Positions 21,799-34,244 are shown, counted from the first letter of the stretch. The stretch is 64,000 nt of DNA from Ostrinia nubilalis (GCF_963855985.1 NC_087107.1:4774001-4838000), one strand, 5' to 3'. Made by a program: numbers and translations. The notes: generated from the letters alone by a model not told the origin.

Positions 21799-22509
21799 GT
21801 CAGTGCAAAAATCTTCTTCTTCCTCGGTCCCTGATGAGGATCGCGACCACAGATAGTTTTCCTCCACAGACTGCGGTCATAAGCTGTGTGGACCGCACGA
21901 TGCAAATTCCCGCCCACCGTCTTCCTCACAGCGTCCGACCATCTCGTCGGTGTCAGTGCAAAAATAAATAGATAATAAAAATAATAGAAATAAAATGGCA
22001 CATTTTCATAGAAATATTTCAACCAGTTATAGTGCGCTTCTGGACGTAGCAGCAGCAAAGAAGAGCACCATTTATAGCTTCTTTCATTCAGTCTCTGTAA
22101 GATATTGTCCAGAGAGCTTATGTCACATTTCAGAAACGAAGTTCTCTACTTGCTCCATTTTTTGTCGTTTCTGCCACAGATTTTTTTTTTCGTTGAAGTG
22201 CTATTTTGGTTTGCTCTTACTATCGGAGCTAGTGGGTTACTCCGAGAGCAAGGCAGTGTTTATCTTTCCGGGTTATTTAGTGTTAATTATTACAATGCCA
22301 CATGATATTAGAAGTAACATACCACCAACCAACCTGGACAGCCACAAAAAACGAAAGGAAATAAAGGAAAACTTAACTAGACAACCTTCGCAAGCAGAAA
22401 TTAGAGTAGACGATACATATCTATTCATAAAACATCGTTCTGGCACCGTTTTTAAGTATTAAATGACCCAATACCATCACCACTTATGTATTTACCATAT
22501 TTATAAGCA
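21799..22509. other. Intronic sequence after exon 7
   Basis: An open frame of 155 codons at 21995-22462 (+) looks low-complexity and matches no family I know. I treat it as chance. No splice-bounded exon was seen. Confidence 0.4.
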
Positions 22510-22686
22510 AACTAGCTTTCCGCCAGCGTGTAATATTTCGGTTTTTTATATAACCTATGTCACTCGGCAATAATGTGGCTTTCTATTGGTGAAAGAATTT
22601 TTAAAATCGGTTCAGTAGATCCCGAGATTACCCCTTACAATTTAACAAATATACAAACACACGAACTTTATCTCTTTAGAATATTA
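22510..22686 (+). repeat. LINE-tail-like repeat
   Basis: A widespread lepidopteran sequence starting 'actagctttccgcc', with 'aaaatcggttcagtag' and ending near 'agaatattagtata'. It probably belongs to the 3' ends of non-LTR elements. Related to 23473-23727 and, inverted, to 2537-2700 and 46078-46200. Confidence 0.55.
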
Positions 22687-22694
22687 GTATAGAT

Positions 22695-22920
22695 CAGCGG
22701 TTCCCGAAAGGTGGTCCGCGGAACCCTGGGGTTCCGTGGAAAGGCGGCAAGGGTTCCGTAAAAAATATTATCCCACGTTTCGTGACCGACGTTGTTCGCG
22801 CGCACCGACTTGTTTACGCACAAGGGAGGGGCAGGGCGTGCGGGCGGAGTAGTACATGGGTTCCGCTAGGAAAAGTATAATCAATTAGGGTTCCTTGGCA
22901 AAAAAAATTGGGAAACCCTG
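22695..22920. mobile_element. hAT-type MITE with perfect 8-bp duplication
   Basis: A 226-bp element starting CAGCGGTTCCC and ending GGGAAACCCTG. It is flanked by GTATAGAT at 22687-22694 and 22921-22928. Eight-base duplications and CAG...CTG ends are diagnostic of hAT elements. GC-rich inside, with no coding. Confidence 0.85.
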
Positions 22921-23164
22921 GTATAGATAGATGAAAAAGAACAAAACGATTGCACTTGTCTAAGCTCTGAGCTAAAATAAAACCAATGTAAACGTTTAAC
23001 TGAACATCCAGAGCAAGTCGTGCCTGTCATCCATCAGGCCGGCGTCGTGCGCGCGCGCACCTAACGATCGGTATAAATCGCGCGATGCCCTTAATTAGCG
23101 AGTGGAAGACCGGCTTTGTAAACTGAGTTTATAAGTATTATGCTGGGGTTAGTGCATTTTTTGC

Positions 23165-23335
23165 TGACGGCTGATGGGGCAGCAAGGTTCTGGAGTAGAG
23201 GCCACGTACCGGAAAGCGCAGCGTAGGACGTCCACCCACAAGGTGGACCGACGACCTCATAAACCGGCCATTGTGGAAATCATTGGGGAGGCCTATGTTC
23301 AGCAGTGGACGTCCTATGACCGAAATGATCTGTTC
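23165..23335 (+). repeat. 5'-truncated RTE-like LINE fragment
   Basis: Sense-strand remnant of the RTE-like C-terminus: WGSKVLEWRP-type sequence in decayed form, 'ctatgttcagcagtggacgt' and 'cctatgaccgaaatgat'. An internal deletion removes the middle. Confidence 0.75.
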
Positions 23336-23472
23336 TATTTCAATGAAGTCCTTGTATCACTGCGATCGAATGATACGATGAAGCAGTGGTAGGGTTAATA
23401 CTGGGACGTGTAAAAGTGCTTTTTAAAGCCTATTTGCAGAAATAAATGAGTTTTATGAGTTTTTTATGATCA

Positions 23473-23654
23473 ACTAGCTTTCCGCCCGCGGCTTCGCCCG
23501 CGTGGAATTTTGTCTGTCACAGAAAAACTTTATCGCGCGCGTCCCTGTTTCAAAAACCGGGATAAAAACTATCCTATGTTCTTTCCCGGGACTCAAACTA
23601 TCTCTATGCCAAATTTCATCAAAATCGGTTGCGAGGTTTAAGCGGGAAAGCGTA

Positions 23655-23695
<41 letters not shown>

Positions 23696-23727
23696 GTTAC
23701 TTTCGCATTTATAATATTAGTTGGGAT
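23473..23727 (+). repeat. LINE-tail-like repeat with (CAGA)n microsatellite
   Basis: Starts 'aactagctttccgcccgcgg', contains 'tcaaaatcggttgcgaggtt', then about ten tetranucleotide CAGA repeats at 23656-23696 and the end 'ataatattag'. Common in Lepidoptera; likely a non-LTR element 3' end. Confidence 0.65.
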
Positions 23728-23734
23728 ATCGATC

Positions 23735-23892
23735 TTGCACAAACAATGCTTACTTAAGTAAAGCAGCAAATCGATCGCACAGCGTTGAATAGAGCTCTAG
23801 AGCTTGCTAGAGCTGTGATTGGTTCGTGTGTGACCCTGTGCGTCCACGCGCACTGTGAGACCTCATAGTAATGTTTGTGAATACGGGCGTAA
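23735..23892. repeat. Palindromic MITE, family R1, copy 2
   Basis: Shares the GCGCACTGTGAGACCTCATA core and the right end GTTTGTGAATACGGGCG with 6784-6903. The left end is decayed. Confidence 0.55.
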
Positions 23893-24294
23893 GTTTGTTT
23901 TCTATGACGTCATTTCGCTTTTTCTAATGTGCAAGTCTCATAGATGACAAGCGTAAAGATGTTAGAACACCAGTGATATTAAATTACCCTAGATTACGAT
24001 AGAAAGCCCAAGACATATTTTCTGCAATTTAGTTGATCACTTTCATTGAAACTACATGTGTTACACTTTTCTACAATACTGGATGTACTCAACTTTGGGC
24101 ATTTATCAGTATTCATATAATTTACTTCAATATGTAAATAAATAAATTGATAATACAATTATTGTCTACAATTTCAGACATTTAGGTCAACATATTTTCT
24201 CCTGTTCAGTCAAGTAGTCTACATAAAGCATACATAAAGTTATACATTTTTGTTTCAAACAAAATAACACTTAAACTACTACTACCTACATAAG

Positions 24295-24415
24295 ATTCAT
24301 CATCATCATCATCTCAGCAATAGGACGTCCACTGCTGAACATAGGCCTCCCCCAATGATTTCCACATCGCCCGGTTGGTAGCGGCCTGCTACCTTTATGA
24401 GGTCGTCTGTCCTAC
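24295..24415 (-). repeat. 5'-truncated RTE-like LINE fragment
   Basis: The ATC-repeat tail complement at 24297-24313, then 'ataggacgtccactgctgaa' and 'cctcccccaatgatttccac'. Minus-strand 3' end only. Confidence 0.75.
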
Positions 24416-25893
24416 ATAAGATCTACATAATAATTATCAAGGAACAACAAACTGTACAATATCTATTTTGTTCACAACGAAACCTGTGCAAGCGCAGCCA
24501 CGTTCTACTCGTGTTTAATAAATACCAAATTCGTGTCTTCGATTTAGTCCTTAGAAATCGAATCTAAATTACATAACCTTTGGAATTTATCGGTTGCATT
24601 ATCCATAAAGGCGGTCTTATCTCCGCTGGTTACTTTCTATCAGTCGCTTTACCGTATAAATAACGTGTTCAGGTCAACGGTGCATCGATGGTTGTCTTGC
24701 ACAAATTGGACGCTTATCTAATGGGTTGTGGTTCTGGTTGGCTATTCTCTAACTTTGTTTGTTACACCATAGGCTATGAGCAAAGTCTAAGCCTAGCTTT
24801 CAGTTATGCTGTATTCATAGCGAACGAAACTGTGCAAATACCTAAGTAATTGAAACTGAAAAGAGGTATTAACATCAGTTTATAGGTAATGACTTAGTGC
24901 ATCTAAAAAGTAGAAAAAAAGGTATGTTCACTAGGTATGTCTAGTTTTGTTGTAACATTGAAAACCTTAAGAAAAAGCATCATTTTTATTTTATTTAGCG
25001 TTTCTTAAAGATTTTAATGGGAGCTTTTGATAATTTTTTTGATGTTTACTTATTGCCTACTCTTTTAGCTGTCGAACCAATTCACTCGTATGCTTATAGG
25101 CCCTGTACATCGGTAGATATTGCTAAATAAATGATTCCACTCGGACTCAGAAACCCAAAAAATTCAATTAGGTACCTGCAATTTTTTAAAAGTAGCGATT
25201 TAATGTTTTATTTCAGTGGATGTGTCGATAAAATTGATCATAATATATTACTGCACCCTAACGGGTCGGACACTGGTGATCAGACACACTGTATACGGGG
25301 TACCAGCCAAATGAATGTTACATAAACGTGTACTAACAATATTTTGTTTCTCAGCAACAAAACCATGTAATCGTGCGCATCCTACAAATAGATTAATAAA
25401 TTGAATCAAAGGTCATAGAAATGGCCATCACAAGTCAGCTCTCGTTTCACGAGCGCTCGCTAATTTGACGTCGGTTTAGTGTAACAAAGATTCATATCAG
25501 AAACGTCTGTTGCTGTGATTGGCACCTAGAAAGCTCAGATCGCACGACTCCAGAATTAACCTCTCACAGTTTGTGTGACAAGAGTGATAGCTCAATTACA
25601 TAAGACAATTCGTTGAATCATCCAATAGAAACAATTATTGTAGTCATTTCATTTATACATCCTGTGGGGCGATTGTTTTTAATTTACAAACTGTTGTAAA
25701 AAATAATAAAATGCCAATATTAAATTGATTGATCTTTGTACTATTAATCCAATAAATGTACATACCTCAGTTAAATTATGATATCACTTCAAAGCTGTAT
25801 TTGCTGTTGTCTGTACCCCTACACAAAACATACTAAAATATGATTAAGTAGGCATGTACAATCAATGTTAGGTATTTTCACGTTTAAGAATAT
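24416..25893. other. Non-coding stretch
   Basis: Nothing recognised. AT-rich, with no splice-bounded exon. Confidence 0.4.
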
Positions 25894-25897
25894 GTTC

Positions 25898-26985
25898 GGG
25901 TCATTCCATAAAAATCTGTATATTTTCGACGTCATTTTGTCCGTAACTTTTTTAAGATGCTTTTGAATACTTTATTAGTGTAAATTATTGTTTATTAATT
26001 AATTATGTTATGTCTAAAAGGGCCAGTCACTTTATGCTTTATTTTAGGAGAAATTATAATTTTCAATTTTTTCATACTACATTACTCCTATATGACTTCT
26101 AATAAAGTATAAAACTTTTAACCTTAACATTTATAGATAAGTTAATACACATAATGTAGTTGTTTTGTTATTATCACTATATAAAAAACATCATTCCCTA
26201 ACTAGTAATTTAGTCCCAAGTGCCGTTTAAAGCTAGGGCCTGACGCTCTAGGGACTGACGATTTGGAGTAAAACTTAACACAAATGCAGATTAACTTTAT
26301 ATTATAAGATGCTTAATACGATGTGCCGAAAATAGCCAAAAAACCACACGTAAATACTATTAAATTATATACAATTTCCTATTATAATCAATAAAGCTAC
26401 TCAACTAGGGACTGACGAAGTGACTGGAATAACACATGTTTCGGTAACAACTGGCAGGTTTGCACTAATTCAAAAAACGGCTACCGCAAAGCCAGTATGG
26501 TCTGAGGATAACTTCGTATCGTACTTTAAACTCAACTAAATATCATTCACTCTAATTACATATTAAAGCGCAAAATTATAAAATCAGTGCGTGGCGAGGG
26601 AATGACGCTAAAAACTGTAGACTCATTTTCAACTAAAGAAAATCAAATTATTGTTTATTGAAACCGCAAAATATTAATAGAATTTGGTGTAATATACATT
26701 TAAATAGATTATTCGTTAATTAAAACAAAGGATAAAGTTGATGTTTTTATAAATGTGGGTCCCAAAACACAAACTTTTGGAGTACGGACATGCCTAGGGA
26801 ATGACGTTTTGGGTCATTCAAAAGGAATTTAAGATGTTTTAAAAATAGTTTCAAAAAATATAAATGGGTGATGAATAAAGCACATTGCGAGCTGTTATTT
26901 AACAATTTGGGAATAAAATATTAACTAATATTTCATGTGAAATGTGGCGCGGACTAAGAGTTGACATATTTTTGTGGAATGACCC
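25898..26985. mobile_element. 1.09-kb non-autonomous DNA element with repeated internal motif
   Basis: Inverted ends GGGTCATTCCATAAAAAT and ATTTTTGTGGAATGACCC, flanked by GTTC at 25894-25897 and 26986-26989. Inside, a motif like CTAGGGAcTGACG recurs at about 26249, 26407, 26594 and 26795. It has no open frame of useful length. I cannot assign the superfamily; the 4-bp duplication could be partly chance. Confidence 0.7.
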
Positions 26986-29260
26986 GTTCAAGTAATTAAT
27001 TCAGACTATCTTTCGAGTTACTAATCCAATTGGACAATTTCTTTATGTATTATAATCGCTACAACTTCACAATAAGCGACCTTACCTAGTTTTTAACCGA
27101 CTTAAAAAAAGAGGGGTTTCTAATGTTCCCATGACTTAGCTGTTTTCTTTGGGATGCCTATGAGAATTTGATTATCGCCATGAACTATCGCGGGTAATGG
27201 TGCAGTTGTTGAGGAGTCATTGCCTCGTGGGAGGAAAGCAAGGGGTCTAATGATTGATCCATTCTATATATCTTCTTTGTCTAAACACTAGATTGTGGGG
27301 TCTTTTCTTGGAGAGTTAAATTTTAACCTTTGATACAACCAATGGCGCATAGCGAAGTATTTTGTCTAAAGAAACACGAGATGTTTGTAGGCTTGGAGAG
27401 GTAAAATTAACCTCTAAGTAACTGATAACGGCACATAGTGAAATATTTCGGCAGCTTGTTATTGTGCAATTTACATATTTTGGCGCTATTTACCTTATAG
27501 GGCAAGTCAATGGGGATAAGCGGAAAAACCCATACTAGGCAACAAAATCTATAGATTCTTTGATGAGCTGGGAATTTGTGTAATGGTTTACTATGACTTC
27601 CTTTTGCTGTTAATCTCAGTATATAAATGAAGCGAGTGAGCTAATTACACTAAAATTGATCATGCATGATCATTTTTACTGTTTTTAATGACAATAAAAT
27701 GATTTAATTAAGATCAGCGAAAGTATCATTATTTTAAAAACTCGATTATTTTTCCGAAAATTACTTACCTACTTAAAATGTATGACAAGGCTAATATTCT
27801 GAATATAAAATTGATAGCTATTTTACAACGTAATGAATGTCGGAGTAAACCAAAAATAATCCAGTACAATCAAGTATTATGGCCATCTTTATGATTCGTA
27901 AGAAACGGGAAGTTTCTTTTGTACAACTTCATAATAAAACTTTATATGTATTATTATCATTATATCGTTATCCGGAAGCATAATTATTACAGTACTTTGA
28001 TTTATTGTATTACATTGTTCACTAGGCCTAAAATCGTCTGTTTTCGCATTGTACAACTTCTCTCTCCTAAAATAAAATCGTAGACATAATGTATGTATAA
28101 GCCATTGATCTTAGCTGACTTCTTCTCAGCACTGGCAATGAATAAATGATAGTGCACTGGCCTACAATATTACAATAAACACGAACAAAGACAAAATAGA
28201 ATTGAGAAAGTGCCTAAAAGTGATCTATAACAAATAGTACTTACTGACCTGTACGTACATACATACATTATTTTTCTGATTTAACTTTTCCCATTTCATT
28301 TGGGATCGGCCCTCCTTGGTTCCTTCTTCTAAGGCGCCTAGAAATGTATTTTACAATTACCGGCTAAAGCAAAGTCGCCCTTATTGGTGATGATGAACCA
28401 GTCAGCCGTGAACCAATAAATCGCTTAACCCAAGATCAAATCACCAAAACATGACCCAGTTCGCGACTGGTTTAAGTCATAATAAATTTTCTCTGTCCCA
28501 TTGTAGGAAGTAAATGCAAGGTCTGTTTGGCCAGAGTTCTGATAAATGAATTTATCATAGCGAAAGATCGGTCGGTAGCTGCTTTCGCTCCCGCGGGCGA
28601 GATACGGCGATTTAATAACAATAATTAGGTGCGCGCACGCATTTAATAGTTCTACGCTACTTCTTGTAGGGCTGTGCTAATTTTCTGCTAGATTTGTTGG
28701 GGGAAAACAACGTAGGTACCTACTTGCGTGCAGAGGTTTTTTTTTTTACTACAAAGGAGAAGGTTTTGGTCCGCATCGTACCTGCTGGAAAGGAATGTGA
28801 AGGTCGAAAAGGTGGAAACAAGCTTCTCATAAATTAGGTACCTTTAGAATCGTCGAGATATCGAAAGCACAACACCCATTGTAGTACCTACCTACCTACC
28901 TAGTACTAGTATTCAGTTCAGTACCCTGTTAATAAACAAAATTGTAAGCGTCTATCAAAATATATTCCTTTAACTGTAACTTATTTTGAATAGTATTACC
29001 GGCATTACATAAAATTTTATGCGTGTTTCAGCAATGAAACAAAATTATTTAAAGTTGGAAAATTGACATCCCTGATGATTGCATTTTACGATGCGTCGAT
29101 TTATTATTTGATACAGAAAATTACAGAAACAGGTCAATGGAACTGCGGCATATCTACAATAAAATGTACCATTGTACGATTCAAAATGTACTGTGTGTAA
29201 TTGAGTATTAATGATTTGTAGAGTGAAGTATAGTGGTGGAAATATTATGAAACATAATTA

Positions 29261-29390
29261 GGCTGGGTTGCACTATCTTACATTGACTTTAACAAACGAC
29301 AAATCTCATTCAAATTCCATACAAAAACACCGCTTGTGGTTGTAGTTTACGGTTAAAATAAGGTGGTGCTTAAATTAACCTAAACCTTTA
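29261..29390. repeat. Harbinger-like MITE, family H1, decayed right end
   Basis: GGCTGGGTTGCACTATCTTA follows a TTA at 29258-29260. The right end is diverged but still holds GGTGGTGC and CCTAA. Confidence 0.5.
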
Positions 29391-30054
29391 TGCAATAGTA
29401 GAGCAATAAGCATTTGAACTAGGAGGTAGTTAGGTTATATGTGAGATGTCTTAAATTAGTATGTTTTGGAATTTCAAAGTCAATAGTGTAAGGTCATTTA
29501 TACAAACTATAAAAATATGTCAGAAAAACATTTAAAACCTTCACACTAAGATGGACGAAGCCGCTTTACAGTAATCGCCGACGATGCTTAATAAATTCTC
29601 TGTTAGATTTATGCTTACGTCTTATTCTTTTTACATGCCATAATTAAGATGGAAACACCACAATAACCACAGTAACAACCTACTTTACGTTGTAAACTAT
29701 TATTCTACGATTATAAAATTCTCATGGCAATAGCCCAACATCGCGTAATAAAACCGCAATTAGCCTTCGCATAAGTAATTGGAACACCCCGTTGTTAATG
29801 GTAATAAACATGAAGAAGGCACGTGTAGCTTTACATTGTAAGGTCTTATGCAGTTGTAACAGAGGTGAATTTGCAACAGAAATGTAGAGACTGATGTGCT
29901 GGCGTTTGTACGTATAGCACAAAATCTCTTCGCATCAAAATTTCACGCACTTTGGATCCACAGCATTATGTAAATCAGCCAATCAATCAAAACGATTCAC
30001 AAGCACTGGAGAAGAAACTGTTGGCTAATTGTAGTCATCCATTCATTCATTTTT

Positions 30055-30190
30055 TTTTACCCCCAACGGGGAAGCTCTTGGCCTGTATCTCACCTGATCG
30101 TAAGTGATGATCAGGCCGAAGGTGGAAGCGAGCTTCACCCGGAATCCTCAACCACAGAGGAACTGGCTATCTTACCTCTTAACTGCCGGA
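30055..30190 (+). repeat. Dispersed lepidopteran repeat
   Basis: The core 'ggggaagctcttggcctgta' then 'tctcacctgatcgtaagtga' and 'tgatcaggccgaaggtgg'. The same sequence occurs inverted and diverged at about 1975-2062. Confidence 0.6.
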
Positions 30191-30423
30191 ACACAACAAT
30201 GCTCCTTATTTCTCGAAAGTTATAAATACCTAGCTTTTTATATTCCATGTCACTTTAAGAAATGCAAAACGAAATCTGTTTAATTTTGGATCTGTTTAAC
30301 GTACATTGCCGTACGTGGAGTAAATATATTTTTTCTTTTTACAATTACTGGCTGTTACCGCCACACTATGGTCTACGCGTAAATAATTTCGCGAACGAGA
30401 TTCAGAATTCAGATGCAGTGGGT

Positions 30424-30543
30424 CTAGACAAAGTGCAAATTATAATCGCAAACCAGTCGAAAAGTGGTCGAAAAGCTCCTTTTTTGTATGGAGTTTTGAT
30501 GGATTCGATTTTCGATTCGATCAAAAAGTGCGTTTTGTCTAGT
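30424..30543. repeat. Short inverted-end element
   Basis: CTAGACAAAGTGCAAA at left and CACTTTTTGATC-type sequence inverted at right (AAAAAGTGCGTTTTGTCTAG). About 120 bp, MITE-like. An open frame runs through it by chance. Confidence 0.55.
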
Positions 30544-31319
30544 GATCTCTGACGTCACGTTTGACAGATGTCATCGGTAAGATGGCGGCGAGAGTTTACG
30601 AAAGAGGTTTCGCTTCCACGCGAAAACCATTCCATCTTGATGGTAAAAAAACAGATTAGAAAAAACACTGATGTGACTTATGATTGGATTAAGCTTACTT
30701 TCTCATGTTGGTATTACGTTTTATAGATCTTATCATTGTAATGGGTATATTTGAGATTATATGCGGGACTGATCTCATGAACTTGCGAAGTTGAAACTAT
30801 TTAATAACTGCCTGGTCGTATAGTTTTTGATATATAAGTATCATAAATAAAATTAATGAGAACTGAGATTAAGTTCTTATGGGGAGTTGACTATTTTCTT
30901 TCCCTCTGAAATGTGCGCTTAAAGTCGCATGCGCAGTCAGTACACTGTCAAGGCATTTGTGAATGTTGTGATAGATGTTGAAGTTTACATTAAATAACTT
31001 TTGAGCCTTTTACATCCATCCACTGCCAGCCATTTTGGTTAGGTCGTTGGTCCACCGAGTAGATTCATCCTACACTACGTTTGCAGAGTTATGGTCTCCA
31101 TTCGAGAACCCGCCTCGCTCTACTTTTCGCTGGTTTTGCGATAGATATGGCCAACACATTAACTTTCCATATTTTTGGAAGATGTCTGTTTTTCTGTCGA
31201 ATAACTTCATTCCAGATTTCATCTCTCAATAATACTCAATATCAAAGACTTCCAACTCAACCATTACACCTCGGAAGTCATTGTAATCACTTCAACCTAG
31301 CGGTAGCACATTGTGCAGA

Positions 31320-31440
31320 ATCGAGTACAAGCTCAAAGCCGGGTGGTGTCGACTGCGCCCACCAGGTGGCGATGCTATCGCGCGTCGTCGCGTTCGTGCT
31401 GCGCCCGCGCCGGCCGGAGCGTGCCAATTGTTGAAATTGG
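31320..31440. other. GC-rich island of unknown nature
   Basis: A sharply GC- and CpG-rich block in AT-rich surroundings, open in more than one frame on both strands. An AG (TTGTGCAG, ending 31319) and a GTCAGC string (31450) could act as splice sites in phase 0. The predicted residues do not resemble a spectrin repeat, so I do not call an exon. A transposon fragment is equally possible. Confidence 0.3.
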
Positions 31441-31764
31441 CTCTGTATGGTCAGCAAGTGATATTTATTTAAAAATCTTATGCACATTATAATTTTTACC
31501 AGTCTCATAGTATGATTCATCTTCTTACTTTTACAACATATGCAAAACAAGAAGACCTTCGTTGTGGCTAAAAAACATTGATAGAGCTTACCAAAAAGTC
31601 CTCCGAAGAATGGGAATGGGAAGAATTATGTTTTCTACTTCCAAGATTCGATGGCTAAGTGTTGCTTAAAAGAAGACTGTAGGAATTTTTACTTGCTCTT
31701 AGGACTTAGATGCGCCTAGTCTATTCAAGAAAGTGCTGAAGTTGCAACGCGCTTAGCTGAATAT

Positions 31765-32068
31765 TCATCATCATCATCATTTCAGCCATAGGACGTCCAC
31801 TGCTGAACATAGCCCTCCCCCCAATGACTTCCACTTCGCACGATTGGTAGCGACCAGCATCCAGCGCCTTCCTGCTACCTTTATCAGGTCGTCGGTCCAC
31901 CTTGTGGGTGGACGTCCAACGCTGCGTTTTCCGGTACGCGGCCTCCATTCCAGAACTTTGCTGCCCCATCGGCCGTCAGTTCTGCGTACTATGTGCCCTG
32001 CCCACTGCCACTTCACCTTGCTAATCCGTCGGGCTATGTCATCGACTTTAGTTCGTTTACGGATCTAG
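31765..32068 (-). repeat. 5'-truncated RTE-like LINE fragment, best preserved tail
   Basis: Minus-strand reading gives KWQWAGHIVRRTDGRWGSK, then VLEWRPRTGKRSVGRPPT and RWTDDLIKVAGRRWM, the conserved C-terminus of RTE-like endonuclease/reverse transcriptases. It ends in an ATG-repeat tail (31767-31781 on the + strand). Confidence 0.85.
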
Positions 32069-32289
32069 GTAGGATACGTTAGCTGAATATTACGTATCCT
32101 TAAGTCTAAGCCTCAATACCATGGGACAGATTCCATCCTTGTATGGGTAAAATTGCGTTTTATCAAGCGTTATTTATACCAACTTTTAGTCTCGGCTCGT
32201 CAGATTTGACTATAGTGGAGCAATATCATATCGCACCTATTAGACGTTCGAATAAGATAGAAGCCATTTAAATTGCTTTTCTGTAACTG

Positions 32290-32568
32290 CGCTGCTAACG
32301 GTACCCGTAAGTTATAAAGTTATAATGGGTCTGAATAATTCTATTGCAGTCTAAGAGTGACTGGCCACTATTCGGCGTGCCCGTCGAGGGATAACTCGAC
32401 ACTTTTGCCATAGTTGGGGTAAACTTAGTAGCCTTGGTATTTTGTGAAAAGCACTGTAGATTTGAATTATCTACATCAGTATGTATGAGTGCTGCTGACA
32501 ACGCCACTCTTGTGGCGGAGTTTTGGGCTGACACTGTGTAGGTTTGTTGTCGACACGAAAAGAAGAAG
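32290..32568 (+). repeat. Non-LTR 3' end with AAG-repeat tail
   Basis: The last 40 bp (32529-32568: TGACACTGTGTAGGTTTGTT, then GTCGACACG and an A/G-rich tail) are identical to the insert at 36891-36930, where a target duplication is seen. I infer that this is the 3' end of a non-LTR element; its 5' limit is unclear. Confidence 0.5.
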
Positions 32569-33397
32569 TATGTAACGAACGTCGAACATTAGTTTTATTG
32601 AAAGGTTGATTGTACGTCAAATCCTCCTTTTGCCTTTCGAAAATTAGAGAACATCGTTTTCTTGCAGTGGAGTCTAAATGATCGGATGACGATGCAGTAG
32701 ATACTTTGATGATGATTTTGAACAATTTATCATTACGTGCTTCGGTGACGTACTTACTCTACAAACGTATGAGTTCACTTCAGTTCCTGTAGAACTCCAA
32801 GCTATCCATAGGTATATCGTAGTTCCATCCTGCTTGATTAATTTGCCTTAATTTTCGATTTACATTATCACGATATACTTAGCCCAAATTCCCACTACAT
32901 CTATTTCGATTACGTATGCGTTCTAACAATGCAAAGCTAATATTTGCAACAAATTGTAATCGTTATTGCATTCAGGATTAGCATGGCTTGTGTAATGCAG
33001 TGGATATTGCGTTGTCACAAATTCAATTATAATATTACCAGTTACATACTTTGATATCAAACGGCAAAAAGTTGTTCCTCAATTAATACTACATCAGCGA
33101 CACATCAGCTGATGCTGAAGTGGAAGCGTTGTTATTCATACGTGATTTAATTAAAGCACTCGTATTAATATTCTGTGAGTGAATAATTACCTACTTGACA
33201 TGCTCTTAACTAAATTGATAAAATATTGCTAAGGTCACAGAATACAAAAAGTTTTTTCTTGTAGATTGCAAATAAATCAAAATGTTATTTGAAGCACTAG
33301 GTACAATGAATATTCTCTATGCGAATTGGAATTCGAATAGTTAAAAAATACGTCATGTGTCAGACATTACGAGCTGCCGTTGGTGCTTCTAAGTGCA

Positions 33398-33850
33398 CTC
33401 AATGGCTTCATAAAAATAACCCAGTTTCTTTATGGTACTAACTTCATAGAACTGGGTTAGTTGGTTTATAACTAACGTTGTTTTACTTGTTTTATACTCT
33501 TACCTACGTCAGTCAGTGAGAATTATGATACTTCAACGCGAATTTTCGTGGCCGTACTGGAATCAAAGAAAGAAGAAGAAAGAAAATGTTCTACATTTTA
33601 GGAAGAGACAACACAATGGCTTTATAAAAATAACCCAGTTTCTCAGTCAGTTTCAATAGTTCGTGACACCCAAAGTGGTAAAAAAGTTGACAACACCACC
33701 CTATTTCAATTACAACCACGAACTTCTTGGCTACTTTGGGTGTCACGAATTATTTGACGCTGACTGCACTAGCTTGATAGAACTAGGTCAGTTTACATTG
33801 TTTAAAACCACGTCAGTCAGTGTGAATGGCGACTTCAACGCGAATTTTCG
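33398..33850. repeat. Diverged tandem duplication, one copy carrying a MITE
   Basis: Copy A (about 33398-33555) and copy B (about 33612-33850) share 'taaaaataacccagtttct', 'atagaactgggttag'-like and 'acttcaacgcgaattttcg' in the same order. Copy B has the Q1-type MITE (33644-33770) inserted between the first two blocks. Confidence 0.6.
33644..33770. repeat. TA-type MITE, family Q1, copy 2
   Basis: Ends CAGTCAGTTTCAATAGTTCG and TATTTGACGCTGACTG, with inner inverted TTCGTGACACCCAAAGTGG and CTTTGGGTGTCACGAA. Related to 4817-4934. Confidence 0.65.
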
Positions 33851-33939
33851 CGTTCACAAAATCTTGGACAATTAATCTTGCGCTGAACTGCTGCGCCTGC
33901 GTGCTAATCTAAAGGATTTAGAAAGCCGGGAAAGCGGCC

Positions 33940-34195
33940 AGTACGCAACTGAGATAAGGACACGCAAAAATCGCTGGTGCTGCCACCTGTAGGGCTGTTT
34001 GACAACTTTGGAGCGGGACAAAGCGAAAATGAGTTTAACAACAACAGTGTAGTACACAAAGCGGCCCCAGTACGCAACGGAGATCAAGGATTAGGACACG
34101 CAAAAATCGCTGGTGCTGCCACCTGTAGGGCTGTTTGACAACTTTGGAGCGGGACAGCGAAATTAGCCTAACAATAGTGTGGTACACAGAGAATG
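33940..34195. repeat. Two-copy tandem repeat, period 136
   Basis: A block beginning GGACACGCAAAAATCGCTGG and running through 'ctgtttgacaactttggagc' starts at 33958 and again at 34094 with few differences. Non-coding. Confidence 0.8.
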
Positions 34196-34244
34196 AGGAT
34201 GCGTATTTTTGTCTGTCTCTAGCATTGCTATTATAGTAGACCAT

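Larger units (their letters stand above)
26990..31764. other. Mostly non-coding stretch with small repeats
   Basis: It contains a 'ttttaaccgacttaaaaaaa' repeat at 27092-27115 (related to 45290-45320), an H1 MITE at 29261-29390, a dispersed repeat at 30055-30190, and a short inverted-end element at 30424-30543. There is also a GC-rich island at 31320-31440. No gene could be assigned. Confidence 0.4.

Noticed and set aside
21995..22462. 155-codon + strand open frame
   Set aside because: Phe/Ser/Cys-rich, with no domain, splice context or repeat support. It looks like chance in an intron.
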